Source: an uncultured Eubacterium sp. (GTDB taxonomy: Bacteria; Bacillota; Clostridia; Lachnospirales; Lachnospiraceae). Taken from it: 64,000 nt of DNA. The notes under the pieces are model-generated. The model saw only the letters and a program-made list of their open reading frames with translations, made no database searches and was not told the origin of the DNA. The first letter of the stretch is position 1. Every line of letters begins with the position of its first letter. Shown piece after piece: positions 34,769 through 43,983 of the stretch. Made by a program: the position numbers and the translations under genes. Where the stretch lies: the NCBI GenBank assembly GCA_910584345.1, contig CAJTZX010000011.1, forward strand, positions 1-64,000, read 5' to 3'.

Positions 34769-36607
34769 ATGGACCAGTTTATTGTAAATATTATCCATCG
34801 CCCGGAAATGGTGCCGGAATATGCGGAAAAAGTAACCGGACAGGGAAAGACAGAAGATATCGGAAGAAAAGCGCTGCTTACCGAATCTTTGGATATTTTT
34901 AAAACACAACAAGAATGTGCGCACAAAAACGGCTTAAAGACAACGATCGAGATGACGTATGCAAGCCTGTTTAACGAAGAGGCAGTTGCACTCGCGAAGG
35001 AGCATCATGAAACGTATGGGGATGAAATCGGACTGACTTTGCTCGGCTTGCCTTGCAAAGAGTTCCGCGAAAAATACAAGACGAAAGATTTCTGCATCTG
35101 GATGTTTTCGATGGAGGATAAGAAGTCGATTGTGAATGATGTGTTTGAAAAGTTTCATGATACATTTGGATTTTATCCGGAGTCGACAGGGTCTTATTAT
35201 ATGGATGCTGACTTAATTAACTATATTAAGGAAAAATATCCATCGGTTAAGTGCGCAGTTGCTACCTGTTGGGAGGAAGGGCCAAAAGCGTATCATACAT
35301 GCAACAATTCCTGGTATACATTTATGGATGGCGGCCCATGGGCTCCATGGATTCCGTCCAAAACAAATACCCATGCTCCGGCTGCAAATAAGGAAGAGGA
35401 CAGCGGTATTGTGGCGATCCCGCATTTATCCAGAGACCTGATTGCATGTTACGACGGAAATGGCTCTAACTTTGGCACGCATCCGCAAAATGTACTGCGT
35501 GGCATGATATATGACAGTAAGACATGGGAATATCCATATTTGTATAATCTGATCGACCAGTATCGTTATCTGGCAAAATTTAACAATGGCTATGCCTATA
35601 ATATGATGTTTGTCGGCCCGGGCTGGATGAATAAAATGGGGCGCTGGGAAGCTCCGTATGAGCTGCTGCTAAAATCATACGAAGATGGCTGTGCTTATTA
35701 CGGTCAGCTGAAAAAAGAAGGCAAGTGTATCGATATGACGATGGCTGAATTTGCTGATTATTACAGAGAAAAGAAGTCGTATACAGAGCCGGAATGCGCA
35801 TTGTGGAGAGATATTTTATATGGTTCCAAAAAGCAGCTGTTTTGGTACTGTGATCCGTTTTTACGTGCCTGCGTGAATATGGACCAGGGCGGCGCGATTG
35901 TAGATTTGCGTCCGTACGTAGCAAAATTAGATTGGAAAGTCGGCATTGGAACAGATCATATTCAGGACGCTTCCTATCCGTTTTTAATTCAGGAAAAATA
36001 TCGGGCAGGTTATTTTACACATTATGCAGGGGAAGGAACGATTCGAAGCGCGAAACTGACCTATAAGGGAGAAGAAGTAGACTTATGTCTTTGCCCGACA
36101 CATGCTCATTTTTCACAAGAAGAAAATACCCGTATTTTAACGCTGGATCCGGTTGAAATTGTATTTGCAGATCTTACGGTAAAACTTCAGACACGTCTAT
36201 TGTTTGAAGAAGGCAGTGCGAATATCCGCATCGAGCGAAAGATTCTGGAAATGAGCAAACCGGATGCAAAAGTGGAATTAAACGAATATATCGTCGCATG
36301 CTACGGTACGACGGAATATACCGAAGATATGTCTGCGGTTACATTATCGGCTGTAAAGGGAACAAATACGGTGACACTTGCGTATGAATACAAGTGCAGA
36401 GAAGAATATATGGATGGAGCGGACTGTGTATCAGCAGTCATTCCTCCGATTGAAACAAAAGTATCTATGTCCTGCGACCGTGCGGACGCGACAGGATATA
36501 TGAAAGAAGGGTATGCATTTTCGCCAATGTTTACCTTAGGTTATAAGACCGAAATTCGTGATAAGGAGGTATTTTCAACATGGCTCAGCTTGGAAAAGGC
36601 AAACTAA
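34769..36607 (+). CDS. large conserved protein of unknown function in the galactan locus
   Basis: A 612-residue cytoplasmic protein (no signal peptide, no spans). The N-terminal half resembles a TIM-barrel or NodB-like carbohydrate-active fold (NGLKTTIEMTYASLFNEEA, FGFYPESTGSYYMDADLINY, MFVGPGWMNKMGRWE). The C-terminal half from about 400 is beta-rich. It may belong to the DUF3863/DUF3864 group of putative glycoside hydrolases, but I am not sure. GCAGGAGGAAAG precedes the ATG. It lies between the broken importer and GH53, which suggests a part in handling galactan oligosaccharides. Its 3' end overlaps the zinc-ribbon gene by 28 bp. Confidence 0.75.
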   Translation: MDQFIVNIIHRPEMVPEYAEKVTGQGKTEDIGRKALLTESLDIFKTQQECAHKNGLKTTIEMTYASLFNEEAVALAKEHHETYGDEIGLTLLGLPCKEFREKYKTKDFCIWMFSMEDKKSIVNDVFEKFHDTFGFYPESTGSYYMDADLINYIKEKYPSVKCAVATCWEEGPKAYHTCNNSWYTFMDGGPWAPWIPSKTNTHAPAANKEEDSGIVAIPHLSRDLIACYDGNGSNFGTHPQNVLRGMIYDSKTWEYPYLYNLIDQYRYLAKFNNGYAYNMMFVGPGWMNKMGRWEAPYELLLKSYEDGCAYYGQLKKEGKCIDMTMAEFADYYREKKSYTEPECALWRDILYGSKKQLFWYCDPFLRACVNMDQGGAIVDLRPYVAKLDWKVGIGTDHIQDASYPFLIQEKYRAGYFTHYAGEGTIRSAKLTYKGEEVDLCLCPTHAHFSQEENTRILTLDPVEIVFADLTVKLQTRLLFEEGSANIRIERKILEMSKPDAKVELNEYIVACYGTTEYTEDMSAVTLSAVKGTNTVTLAYEYKCREEYMDGADCVSAVIPPIETKVSMSCDRADATGYMKEGYAFSPMFTLGYKTEIRDKEVFSTWLSLEKAN

Positions 36608-36804
36608 ATTACAGATGCCCATCTTGTTTTTTCAGAGATCTGGACATTGATATGTTTTATGATAAAGATACAAAAGAATATCATTGTATCCGGTGCCAGT
36701 ATGTGGCGAAGGAAGAGGATATTTTGAAAATGAATGAAGAAATACGTACGAGGTATAAGTTTATAGACAGACGGATTACAGAGTTTGAAGATTTTAGTTT
36801 TTAG
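36580..36804 (+). CDS. small zinc-ribbon protein
   Basis: A 74-residue protein with CPSC at about 13-16 and CIRC at about 38-41, a typical four-cysteine zinc ribbon, and a charged helical tail. It starts inside the end of the preceding gene in another frame, with an AAGGAGGT site at 36562-36569, which supports real translation. Function unknown; a nucleic-acid or protein-binding accessory role is possible. Confidence 0.75.
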   Translation: MAQLGKGKLNYRCPSCFFRDLDIDMFYDKDTKEYHCIRCQYVAKEEDILKMNEEIRTRYKFIDRRITEFEDFSF

Positions 36805-36814
36805 GCGGTGAGAA

Positions 36815-37915
36815 ATGATAAAAGGAATGGATATTTCCTCTCTGTTGGAAGTAGAACAGTGCGGCGGCAGATTTTATGATAAGGGTGAGGAAAAAGACCT
36901 TATGGAAATCTTAAAATCTTATGGAACTAATTACATCAGGCTCAGGCTTTGGAACGACCCATATGCAGAAGACGGCAGGCCGTATGGAGCCGGATGCAGT
37001 GACTTTCCGGCGACGCTAAAGCTGACGCGGCGTGCACTGGCACATGGTTTTGGCGTTTTGCTCGATTTTCATTACAGTGATTTTTGGGCAGATCCGGGTA
37101 AGCAGACAATTCCAAAAGCATGGCGGGGCTTCCATGAGGAAGAGCTTAAGCAGGCTGTATATGATTTTACAAAAAAGACATTAGAGGATTTACGCGCAGC
37201 GGACGCTATGCCGACTATGATTGCTGTTGGCAACGAGCTGAGCAATGGATTGTTGTGGCCGTACGGAAAGGTGCCGCATTATGAAGCGATTGCAAAATTT
37301 GTGAGTGCGGGTATTCGGGCTGTTCGAAGTGTGGATCAGACATTGCCTATCATGGTTCATTTGGACAACGGCGGCAATAATGAGCTGTATCGAAGCTGGT
37401 TTGATAACTACTTTGAGAACAAAGGAGAAGACTTCGAATATATCGGATTATCTTATTATCCGTTCTGGCATGGGAATCTGGCTGCTTTGGAAGCAAATAT
37501 GCATGATATTGCGCAGCGTTATCAAAAAGACTTAATAGCAGCAGAAGTTTCTATGGGCTTTACAATGGAAGACTATAAGCAATATGAGCAGTTAAGTGAT
37601 GAGGAGCGTAAAGGCTATGCGACAAAACCGGAGCTGGTATCCGGATTGGATTATCCGATGACGAAAGAAGGACAGGCGGATTTTATGCAGGATTTTATGT
37701 CTCGCATACAAAAGGTACCAAAAAACAGGGGCAAAGGATTTTTCTACTGGGAACCGGCGTGGCTGCCAAGACATGGCTCTGAATGGGCGACAGAAGCGGC
37801 AAGAGAGTATATTGGTGAACCGGGCAAAGGAGGAAATGAATGGGCGAATCAGGCGTTGTTTGATTATGACGGACATGCGCTGCCAGCGCTTGCTGTGATT
37901 CGTGATTTTAGTTAA
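36815..37915 (+). CDS. GH53 arabinogalactan endo-beta-1,4-galactanase
   Basis: Endo-acting family 53 enzyme of 366 residues that cuts beta-1,4-galactan, the side chain of type I pectin. The opening MIKGMDISSLLEVEQCGGRF, the LRLWNDPY motif, the acid/base Glu in AVGNELSNGLLWP and the nucleophile Glu in LIAAEVSMGF are all present. There is no signal peptide, so it would act on oligosaccharides inside the cell, which needs an importer; the neighbouring importer is broken. GGCGGTGAG precedes the ATG. A strong terminator follows. Confidence 0.93.
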   Translation: MIKGMDISSLLEVEQCGGRFYDKGEEKDLMEILKSYGTNYIRLRLWNDPYAEDGRPYGAGCSDFPATLKLTRRALAHGFGVLLDFHYSDFWADPGKQTIPKAWRGFHEEELKQAVYDFTKKTLEDLRAADAMPTMIAVGNELSNGLLWPYGKVPHYEAIAKFVSAGIRAVRSVDQTLPIMVHLDNGGNNELYRSWFDNYFENKGEDFEYIGLSYYPFWHGNLAALEANMHDIAQRYQKDLIAAEVSMGFTMEDYKQYEQLSDEERKGYATKPELVSGLDYPMTKEGQADFMQDFMSRIQKVPKNRGKGFFYWEPAWLPRHGSEWATEAAREYIGEPGKGGNEWANQALFDYDGHALPALAVIRDFS

Positions 37916-37954
37916 GTTGAAAATCTGCATAAGATAAAAGGATCTTTTTCTTGA

Positions 37955-37997
37955 ACAAAAGGAAATCTCTGCGGTAATTGCAGAGATTTCCTTTTGT
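37955..37997. terminator. strong terminator after GH53
   Basis: An 18-bp perfect stem (37955-37972 with 37980-37997) has a 7-nt loop. The arms begin ACAAAAGG and end CCTTTTGT, giving T-rich tails in both directions. It closes the galactan locus. Confidence 0.9.
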
Positions 37998-38046
37998 GTG
38001 AAAAGAAACAGACATTTGCAACTATCTACATAGTATTATAATTCAC

Positions 38047-38075
38047 TTGTGTTAACAGATTGAATGAAGTATAAT
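38047..38075 (+). promoter_or_regulatory. promoter of the histidine kinase operon
   Basis: TTGTGT (38047-38052) and a perfect TATAAT (38070-38075) are 17 bp apart, about 50 nt before the kinase start. Confidence 0.6.
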
Positions 38076-38123
38076 TTAAACATCTTAGAATCGTGAATAT
38101 AGACGCAAGGAGGAAAAAAGTTC

Positions 38124-41100
38124 ATGTACCATTGTCAGATACATTTTTATTTATCAGGCGTAACGTGCAGAGCATTTGATTTGATAAAGGAAATTACCCC
38201 GTACAAAAATTTCACGCATCAGTATACGTGGAGTAAAAGTTTGGAACCTTCTGCCGCAGCTGCAGCGGATGTGATACTGGCGAATCTGGAAGGATTGGAA
38301 GCTGATGAAACGAAAGATGAAGTTCAGTTGCTTCTTGGTGCAAAGCGTGCTGAAGCAGAGCTGATTTTGATGTTGGAAAAAGGTCAGATAGATTTTATTG
38401 TGGACCATTTTGATAACATCAAAGATATGTGGGTCATGCCGATGTCGGAAGAAGAGTTCCGGTTCCGTTATGAGCGGTGGCGGCAGGATTACAAAATGAG
38501 TAAAGATTTCTGGCAGGCTGAACATTTTTTGGAGACAACGATTAATAATGTACCAAATCTGGTTTGGTATAAGGATCAAAATGGTATTCATGAAAAGGTG
38601 AATGATAGTTTTTGCCGGACGGTTGGAAAGACAAAACAGGAGGTGGAAGGGCAGGGACATGCTTATATTTGGGATGTGGAGCATGATGATCCGGCATGTA
38701 TAGAATCAGAGCGGGAAGTGATGAATCACCGCAGAACATTTGTTTCGGAGGAGCTGGTACAGACAGGTGCAGGCGTACGTACACTGATGACTTATAAGTC
38801 CCCGCTTTATGACCTGGACGGCAGTGTGATGGGGACGGTCGGCGTTGCCATAGACGTAACGCAGGAAAGAGTGTATGAACAGGAGATTGTACAAAAGAAT
38901 CAAACTTTGGAGAAGATCTTTACGACAATAGACTGCGGCGTTATCAGGCATACGTCAGATGGCAATCGTGTACTAAGCATTAACCGTGCAGCGCTTAAAA
39001 TTCTTGGATATGATTCACAGGAAGAGATGGAAGCGGACGGATTTCAGACCGTTGCCGGATCGATTTTAGAGGAAGACAGGGCACGATTTACAGAATGTAT
39101 TGAAAGTCTGGAAAAGGAAGGAGACAGCGTCAGTACAGAATACCGTGTCAGACATAAAAACGGAGAAATTCTGCATATTATGGGAAATGTGAAGCTGCTT
39201 ATGGAAAACGGAGAGCTGTTTTACCAACGGTTTTTACTGGACTGCACAGCGCAAAAGCTTCAGGAAAAGAAAAAGGAAAAACGCCAGACAGAATTGGCAC
39301 AGGCATTGACCGTCGATTACAATATTGTTTGTTTTTTCAATTTAAATACCGGCAAAGGTGTTCCAATACGCAGTGATGATCGGGATGGCGGTGCGTTTAC
39401 CGCAGATGATAACGGAAACATTTACTTTCAGCAGGGCATGGAACAGTACATACAGACGATCGTTCATCAAGAAGACAGAGAAAAGATGAGACAATTTTGC
39501 AATGCTGATGATTTACGGGAAAAACTGTCAGAACGGGGCGTCGGGCATGCCAATTATCGTGCGGTGATTGGCGGTGATGTACTTTATTATCAGCTGAAAG
39601 CGGTGCGTACCGGAAGCTGGAACAGACAGTGCGGCATTGTCATCGGTCTGCGCAGCGTAGATGTGGAAATCCGTAAGGAGATGGAACAGAAAAATCTGCT
39701 GGAAACTGCATTGATGCAGGCAAACCGGGCGAACAAGGCAAAGAGTGTCTTTTTATCAAATATGTCTCATGATATCCGTACGCCAATGAATGCGATTGTT
39801 GGTTTTACAGCGCTTGCAATCGCGCATATTGACCAGCGCGAACAGGTAGAGGAATATTTGAAAAAGATAATGACCTCCGGCAATCATTTGCTGAGTCTGA
39901 TTAATGATGTGCTGGATATGAGCCGTATAGAAAGCGGCCGGATGCATCTGGATGAAAAGCCGTGTTGTTTGCCGGATATTCTGCATGGCCTGCGAAATAT
40001 TTTGCAGGCAGATATTCATGCAAAACGGCTGGATTTGTATATGGATGCGGTAGATATTGTACATGAAGAGATCTATTGTGATAAGCTGCGGCTGAATCAA
40101 GTACTATTAAATCTTTTGGGCAATGCGGTGAAATATACAGGTGCAGGCGGCATGATAAGTATGCGGATAACGGAAAAACCAGGATCTGAGAATGGATATA
40201 CAAATTATGAATTTACAATTCGAGACACTGGATTTGGGATGAGCGAAGAATTTGTGGCGCATATTTTTGAACCGTTTGAACGTGAAAAAAACAGCACGAT
40301 CAGTGGCATTCAGGGAACCGGCCTTGGGATGGCAATTACGAAAAATATTGTTGATCTGATGAACGGTACGATCGCCGTATCCAGCGAGCTGGGCAAAGGA
40401 ACAGAAGTAACCGTTTGCTTTACGTTTCGTCTGCATGACGGAGAGAAGCTGCCACCGGATATTCCAAAGCTGAAAAATTGCCGCGCGCTTGTAGTTGATG
40501 ACGATTTTAATACCTGTGACAGTGTGACTTATATGTTGAGCCAGATTGGAATGCGGGCAGAGTGGACACTTTCCGGAAAAGAAGCGCTGCTGCGTACACA
40601 TCAGGCGGTTACAAGAGGCGATAACTATACGGTTTATGTGATAGACTGGATGCTGCCGGATATGAACGGGATTGAAGTTACCCGCAGAATCCGTAAGGAA
40701 ATGGGTGATGAGGTGCCGATTATTTTGCTGACGGCTTATGACTGGTCGGATATTGAGGATGAGGCAAAAGAGGCCGGTATTTCGGCATTTTGCAGTAAGC
40801 CGCTGTTTTTATCTGAGCTTCGAGGATGTCTGCATTCCATCGTAGATATAGAAGAAACAGAGAAAAAAGATAACGAAGAAGAACAGGCAGCACATCATAC
40901 CGGATGTATCTTGCTGGCGGAAGATAATGAAATTAATCAAGAAATTGCAGCAGCTATTTTGAAAGATGCAGGGTTTACGGTAGAAATAGCAGGGAATGGA
41001 CAGATTGCGGTAGATATGCTGAAAAAATCCGTTCCAGGGTATTATAAGATTGTGCTGATGGATGTGCAGATGCCGGTAATGGACGGTTATGAAGCGACGA

Positions 41101-41279
41101 AAATGATTCGGAATCTGAAAAATAAAGAACATGCATCCATACCGATTTTGGCAATGACGGCAAATGCATTTGAAGAAGATAAACAGCAGGCAATAGATTG
41201 TGGTATGAACGGGCATTTGGCAAAGCCAATCGATGTAGAAGTTCTGCTTGCAACACTGGACAAGGTGATGTCATACTAA
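38124..41279 (+). CDS. cytoplasmic hybrid histidine kinase with PAS domains and two receivers
   Basis: A 1051-residue signalling protein without membrane spans. Order: an N-terminal domain (1-110) unlike PAS; PAS domains around 140-250 (LVWYKDQNGIHEKVNDSFC) and 260-385, with a degenerate PAS-like region to 520; HisKA with phospho-His549 in SNMSHDIRTPMNAIVG; HATPase (RDTGFGMS, GTGLGMAIT); receiver 1 (VVDDDFNTC, VIDWMLPDMNG); receiver 2 (LAEDNEINQEI, LMDVQMPVMDGYEA). The sensed signal is unknown but internal. No HPt or DNA-binding partner is nearby. The ribosome site is AAGGAGG. A second kinase of the same output layout follows 106 bp downstream. Confidence 0.92.
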   Translation: MYHCQIHFYLSGVTCRAFDLIKEITPYKNFTHQYTWSKSLEPSAAAAADVILANLEGLEADETKDEVQLLLGAKRAEAELILMLEKGQIDFIVDHFDNIKDMWVMPMSEEEFRFRYERWRQDYKMSKDFWQAEHFLETTINNVPNLVWYKDQNGIHEKVNDSFCRTVGKTKQEVEGQGHAYIWDVEHDDPACIESEREVMNHRRTFVSEELVQTGAGVRTLMTYKSPLYDLDGSVMGTVGVAIDVTQERVYEQEIVQKNQTLEKIFTTIDCGVIRHTSDGNRVLSINRAALKILGYDSQEEMEADGFQTVAGSILEEDRARFTECIESLEKEGDSVSTEYRVRHKNGEILHIMGNVKLLMENGELFYQRFLLDCTAQKLQEKKKEKRQTELAQALTVDYNIVCFFNLNTGKGVPIRSDDRDGGAFTADDNGNIYFQQGMEQYIQTIVHQEDREKMRQFCNADDLREKLSERGVGHANYRAVIGGDVLYYQLKAVRTGSWNRQCGIVIGLRSVDVEIRKEMEQKNLLETALMQANRANKAKSVFLSNMSHDIRTPMNAIVGFTALAIAHIDQREQVEEYLKKIMTSGNHLLSLINDVLDMSRIESGRMHLDEKPCCLPDILHGLRNILQADIHAKRLDLYMDAVDIVHEEIYCDKLRLNQVLLNLLGNAVKYTGAGGMISMRITEKPGSENGYTNYEFTIRDTGFGMSEEFVAHIFEPFEREKNSTISGIQGTGLGMAITKNIVDLMNGTIAVSSELGKGTEVTVCFTFRLHDGEKLPPDIPKLKNCRALVVDDDFNTCDSVTYMLSQIGMRAEWTLSGKEALLRTHQAVTRGDNYTVYVIDWMLPDMNGIEVTRRIRKEMGDEVPIILLTAYDWSDIEDEAKEAGISAFCSKPLFLSELRGCLHSIVDIEETEKKDNEEEQAAHHTGCILLAEDNEINQEIAAAILKDAGFTVEIAGNGQIAVDMLKKSVPGYYKIVLMDVQMPVMDGYEATKMIRNLKNKEHASIPILAMTANAFEEDKQQAIDCGMNGHLAKPIDVEVLLATLDKVMSY

Positions 41280-41385
41280 TAGTAATAAGAACATTTCGTT
41301 TAGCTGCAGTCGGACGTTAATTCCGGGCAGTATACAAGCAGAGGTTCTGATAGGATCGATCATTTGTCAAAAAGGTATGAAATAA

Positions 41386-43968
41386 ATGGTATTAAAAAAA
41401 GAGAGAAAAGATATAAAATTCAGTGGCAGCGCGGGTTTTATTATTACGATATTAATAGTTTTTTGTGTTTTAGGAGGGGTTGTATACTCGGTAGAGAGAA
41501 CGATTTCTTTACAGATGTCAGAAGCGGCAATCGAAAATTTAAGTGAAAATTTGGAATTGCTCAAAGGCACGATACAGGCAATCTTAAATAAGGAAGCTGA
41601 ATTTCAGAGCATGTTGGCGGATGAGATTGCTTTGATGGACCAGCAGGAAGAATTTATTCGTTCTGAGCATAATCATAAGACGATGGTCAAGCTGTCGCTG
41701 ATACCAAAAGGAGAGTCAAAGGGAATTTCCAGTACAGGAGAGGAATTTCGGGAAGACAGTCTTGATTTTTCTGCGGGAAATCAGGTGGAAGGACTTCCGA
41801 TATCCGAAGCATATGTAAATGGTATGGGTACGTGGGCATATACGATGAAATGTCCGGTAATCAAAAAGGGCAGGGAATTGGCGACCTTATATGTAGAATA
41901 TATATATGATACGTTTGACGAAGCGCTGCCGGATAAGTTTTATAACAGCAATGCATTATTGTATATTATGGATTCTAAAAGTGAGCGGTTCGTGTTAAAG
42001 CCAAAGGGTGTGGGCGACAGAGAGGCAGGGAGCTTGAATCTGCAGGATTTTTATCGTGCAAACCGTATTATGGAACCTAAAATTCAAAGGGAAATTGCAG
42101 CGGGGATTCAGGCCGGAAAGGATCTGATGTTTTACCATGATGTCCTTGGAAAGGATTCACTTATTTACATGTGGTCTGTCAATCATGCATCGATATACCT
42201 GATTGGATATGTACCGGTTGCAGAAATCCAAAAGGAAGGGGATGCGGTTAATCAAAATATTTTTATTGTTATCTTTGTGACACTGGCAGCGTTTGTGATT
42301 TGCTGTACGCTGTATTATTTTAGTCAAAGGCTTAAGAATCGAATACACGCAGAACAGGAAAAAGAGCGGGAGATTCATAACAAACAGCTGACAGATGCAC
42401 TATTAGCAGCACAGATTGCAAGTAAGTCCAAAACGATGTTTTTATCAAATATGTCTCACGATATCCGTACGCCGATGAATGCAATTTTAGGCTTTACGAT
42501 TCTGCTTGCAAAAGATGCGGAATATCCCGAAAAAGTGCGGGAATATACGAAAAAAATAACATCTTCTGGCCGTCATCTGCTCAGCCTGATTAATGATGTT
42601 TTGGATGTTTCCAAGATTGAGAGCGGTAAAGTAGTGCTTTCCCTGGGAGAGTTTACGTTAAACAGTATGATTTCTTCGGTAGATGCAATTATACGTCCGA
42701 TGGCAAAGGCAAAAGGACAAAAATTTGATATTGTTGTAACAGGAATCCGACATGAATGTCTGATTGGGGATGAGACGAGGCTGAATCAGGTGCTTATTAA
42801 TCTGTTGTCTAATTCTGTGAAGTACACACAGGAGGGAGGAATGATCTGGCTGCGCCTGATGGGTCTAAAGCAGCATTCCAGACAGTATGAACATATTCGT
42901 ATAGAGGTAGAAGATAATGGGTATGGTATGACGCCTGAATATTTGGAAGTCATTTTTGACGCATTTACCAGAGCGGAAAACAGTACGACAAACAAAGTGC
43001 AAGGGACCGGGCTTGGGATGGCGATTACGAAAAATATTATAGAATTAATGGGCGGCACGATAGAGGTTGCCAGTGAGGTAGACCATGGTACGATATTTAC
43101 CGCTGAGCTGGAGCTGCGTATTCCAGATAAAATGTCAGAAGAACAGTTCTGGCAGGAAAACGGGATTGTACGCATTCTTGCCGTGGATGATGATGAAGAT
43201 ACATGCAGAAATATAGAAATGCTTATGAAAGATGTTGGTGTGCAGACAGATTTTGTGTATGGGGGAGAAGCAGCAGTAGAAAAGGTCAAACATATGCAGA
43301 CACAGAACAGCCGGTATGATGTTATTTTGTTAGACTGGAAAATGCCAGGAATGGACGGTATTGAAACAGCCAGACAGATTCGGACGGTGATACATCAGCA
43401 GATACCGATTTTATTTTTGACAGCCTGCGACTGGGATGAAATAGAGGAAGAGGCGATTGCAGCAGGGATTGACGGATTTTTGGCTAAGCCGTTTTTCGTA
43501 TCGGCATTAAAAGAAAAAATTCAACAAATTCAAACAAAGCGTGGCAGCAGACAACAGGTACAAAAGAAAGAGGAAATGGTAAGCAGTCTGGAAGGCCGTT
43601 ATTTCTTGATTGCAGAAGACAATGAGATTAATTCAGAAATTCTTCTTGAGCTGCTGCATATCGATGGAGCAGATGGTGAAGTGGCAGAAAATGGTCAGTT
43701 GGCAGTAGAGCGCTTTCGGGCTGCAGAACCTGGGCGTTTTGATGCGATTTTGATGGATGTGCAGATGCCAATACTCAATGGGTATGAAGCAACGAGACAG
43801 ATCCGTGCGCTGGACCGTGAGGATGCAAAAACAATACCTGTGATTGCTATGACGGCAAATGCTTTTGCAGAGGATGTGAAAGACGCCAGGGATGCAGGTA
43901 TGGATGACCATATAGCAAAGCCGGTAGATATGGAGGTAATCCGTAACACCTTGAGTAAATATTTATAA
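41386..43968 (+). CDS. membrane hybrid histidine kinase with two receivers
   Basis: An 860-residue kinase. Span 1 lies near 14-36 and span 2 near 297-320; between them is an extracytoplasmic sensor of about 260 residues (Cache-like by size and position, not confirmed). Then come HisKA with His358 in SNMSHDIRTPMNAILG, HATPase (VEDNGYGMT, GTGLGMAIT), receiver 1 (AVDDDEDTC, LLDWKMPGMDG) and receiver 2 (IAEDNEINSEI, LMDVQMPILNGYEA). The output half is closely alike to the preceding kinase, suggesting duplication. A solute-binding lipoprotein gene follows 15 bp later and could feed ligand to this sensor. Confidence 0.92.
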   Translation: MVLKKERKDIKFSGSAGFIITILIVFCVLGGVVYSVERTISLQMSEAAIENLSENLELLKGTIQAILNKEAEFQSMLADEIALMDQQEEFIRSEHNHKTMVKLSLIPKGESKGISSTGEEFREDSLDFSAGNQVEGLPISEAYVNGMGTWAYTMKCPVIKKGRELATLYVEYIYDTFDEALPDKFYNSNALLYIMDSKSERFVLKPKGVGDREAGSLNLQDFYRANRIMEPKIQREIAAGIQAGKDLMFYHDVLGKDSLIYMWSVNHASIYLIGYVPVAEIQKEGDAVNQNIFIVIFVTLAAFVICCTLYYFSQRLKNRIHAEQEKEREIHNKQLTDALLAAQIASKSKTMFLSNMSHDIRTPMNAILGFTILLAKDAEYPEKVREYTKKITSSGRHLLSLINDVLDVSKIESGKVVLSLGEFTLNSMISSVDAIIRPMAKAKGQKFDIVVTGIRHECLIGDETRLNQVLINLLSNSVKYTQEGGMIWLRLMGLKQHSRQYEHIRIEVEDNGYGMTPEYLEVIFDAFTRAENSTTNKVQGTGLGMAITKNIIELMGGTIEVASEVDHGTIFTAELELRIPDKMSEEQFWQENGIVRILAVDDDEDTCRNIEMLMKDVGVQTDFVYGGEAAVEKVKHMQTQNSRYDVILLDWKMPGMDGIETARQIRTVIHQQIPILFLTACDWDEIEEEAIAAGIDGFLAKPFFVSALKEKIQQIQTKRGSRQQVQKKEEMVSSLEGRYFLIAEDNEINSEILLELLHIDGADGEVAENGQLAVERFRAAEPGRFDAILMDVQMPILNGYEATRQIRALDREDAKTIPVIAMTANAFAEDVKDARDAGMDDHIAKPVDMEVIRNTLSKYL

Positions 43969-43983
43969 AAGAAAGGGAATGAT

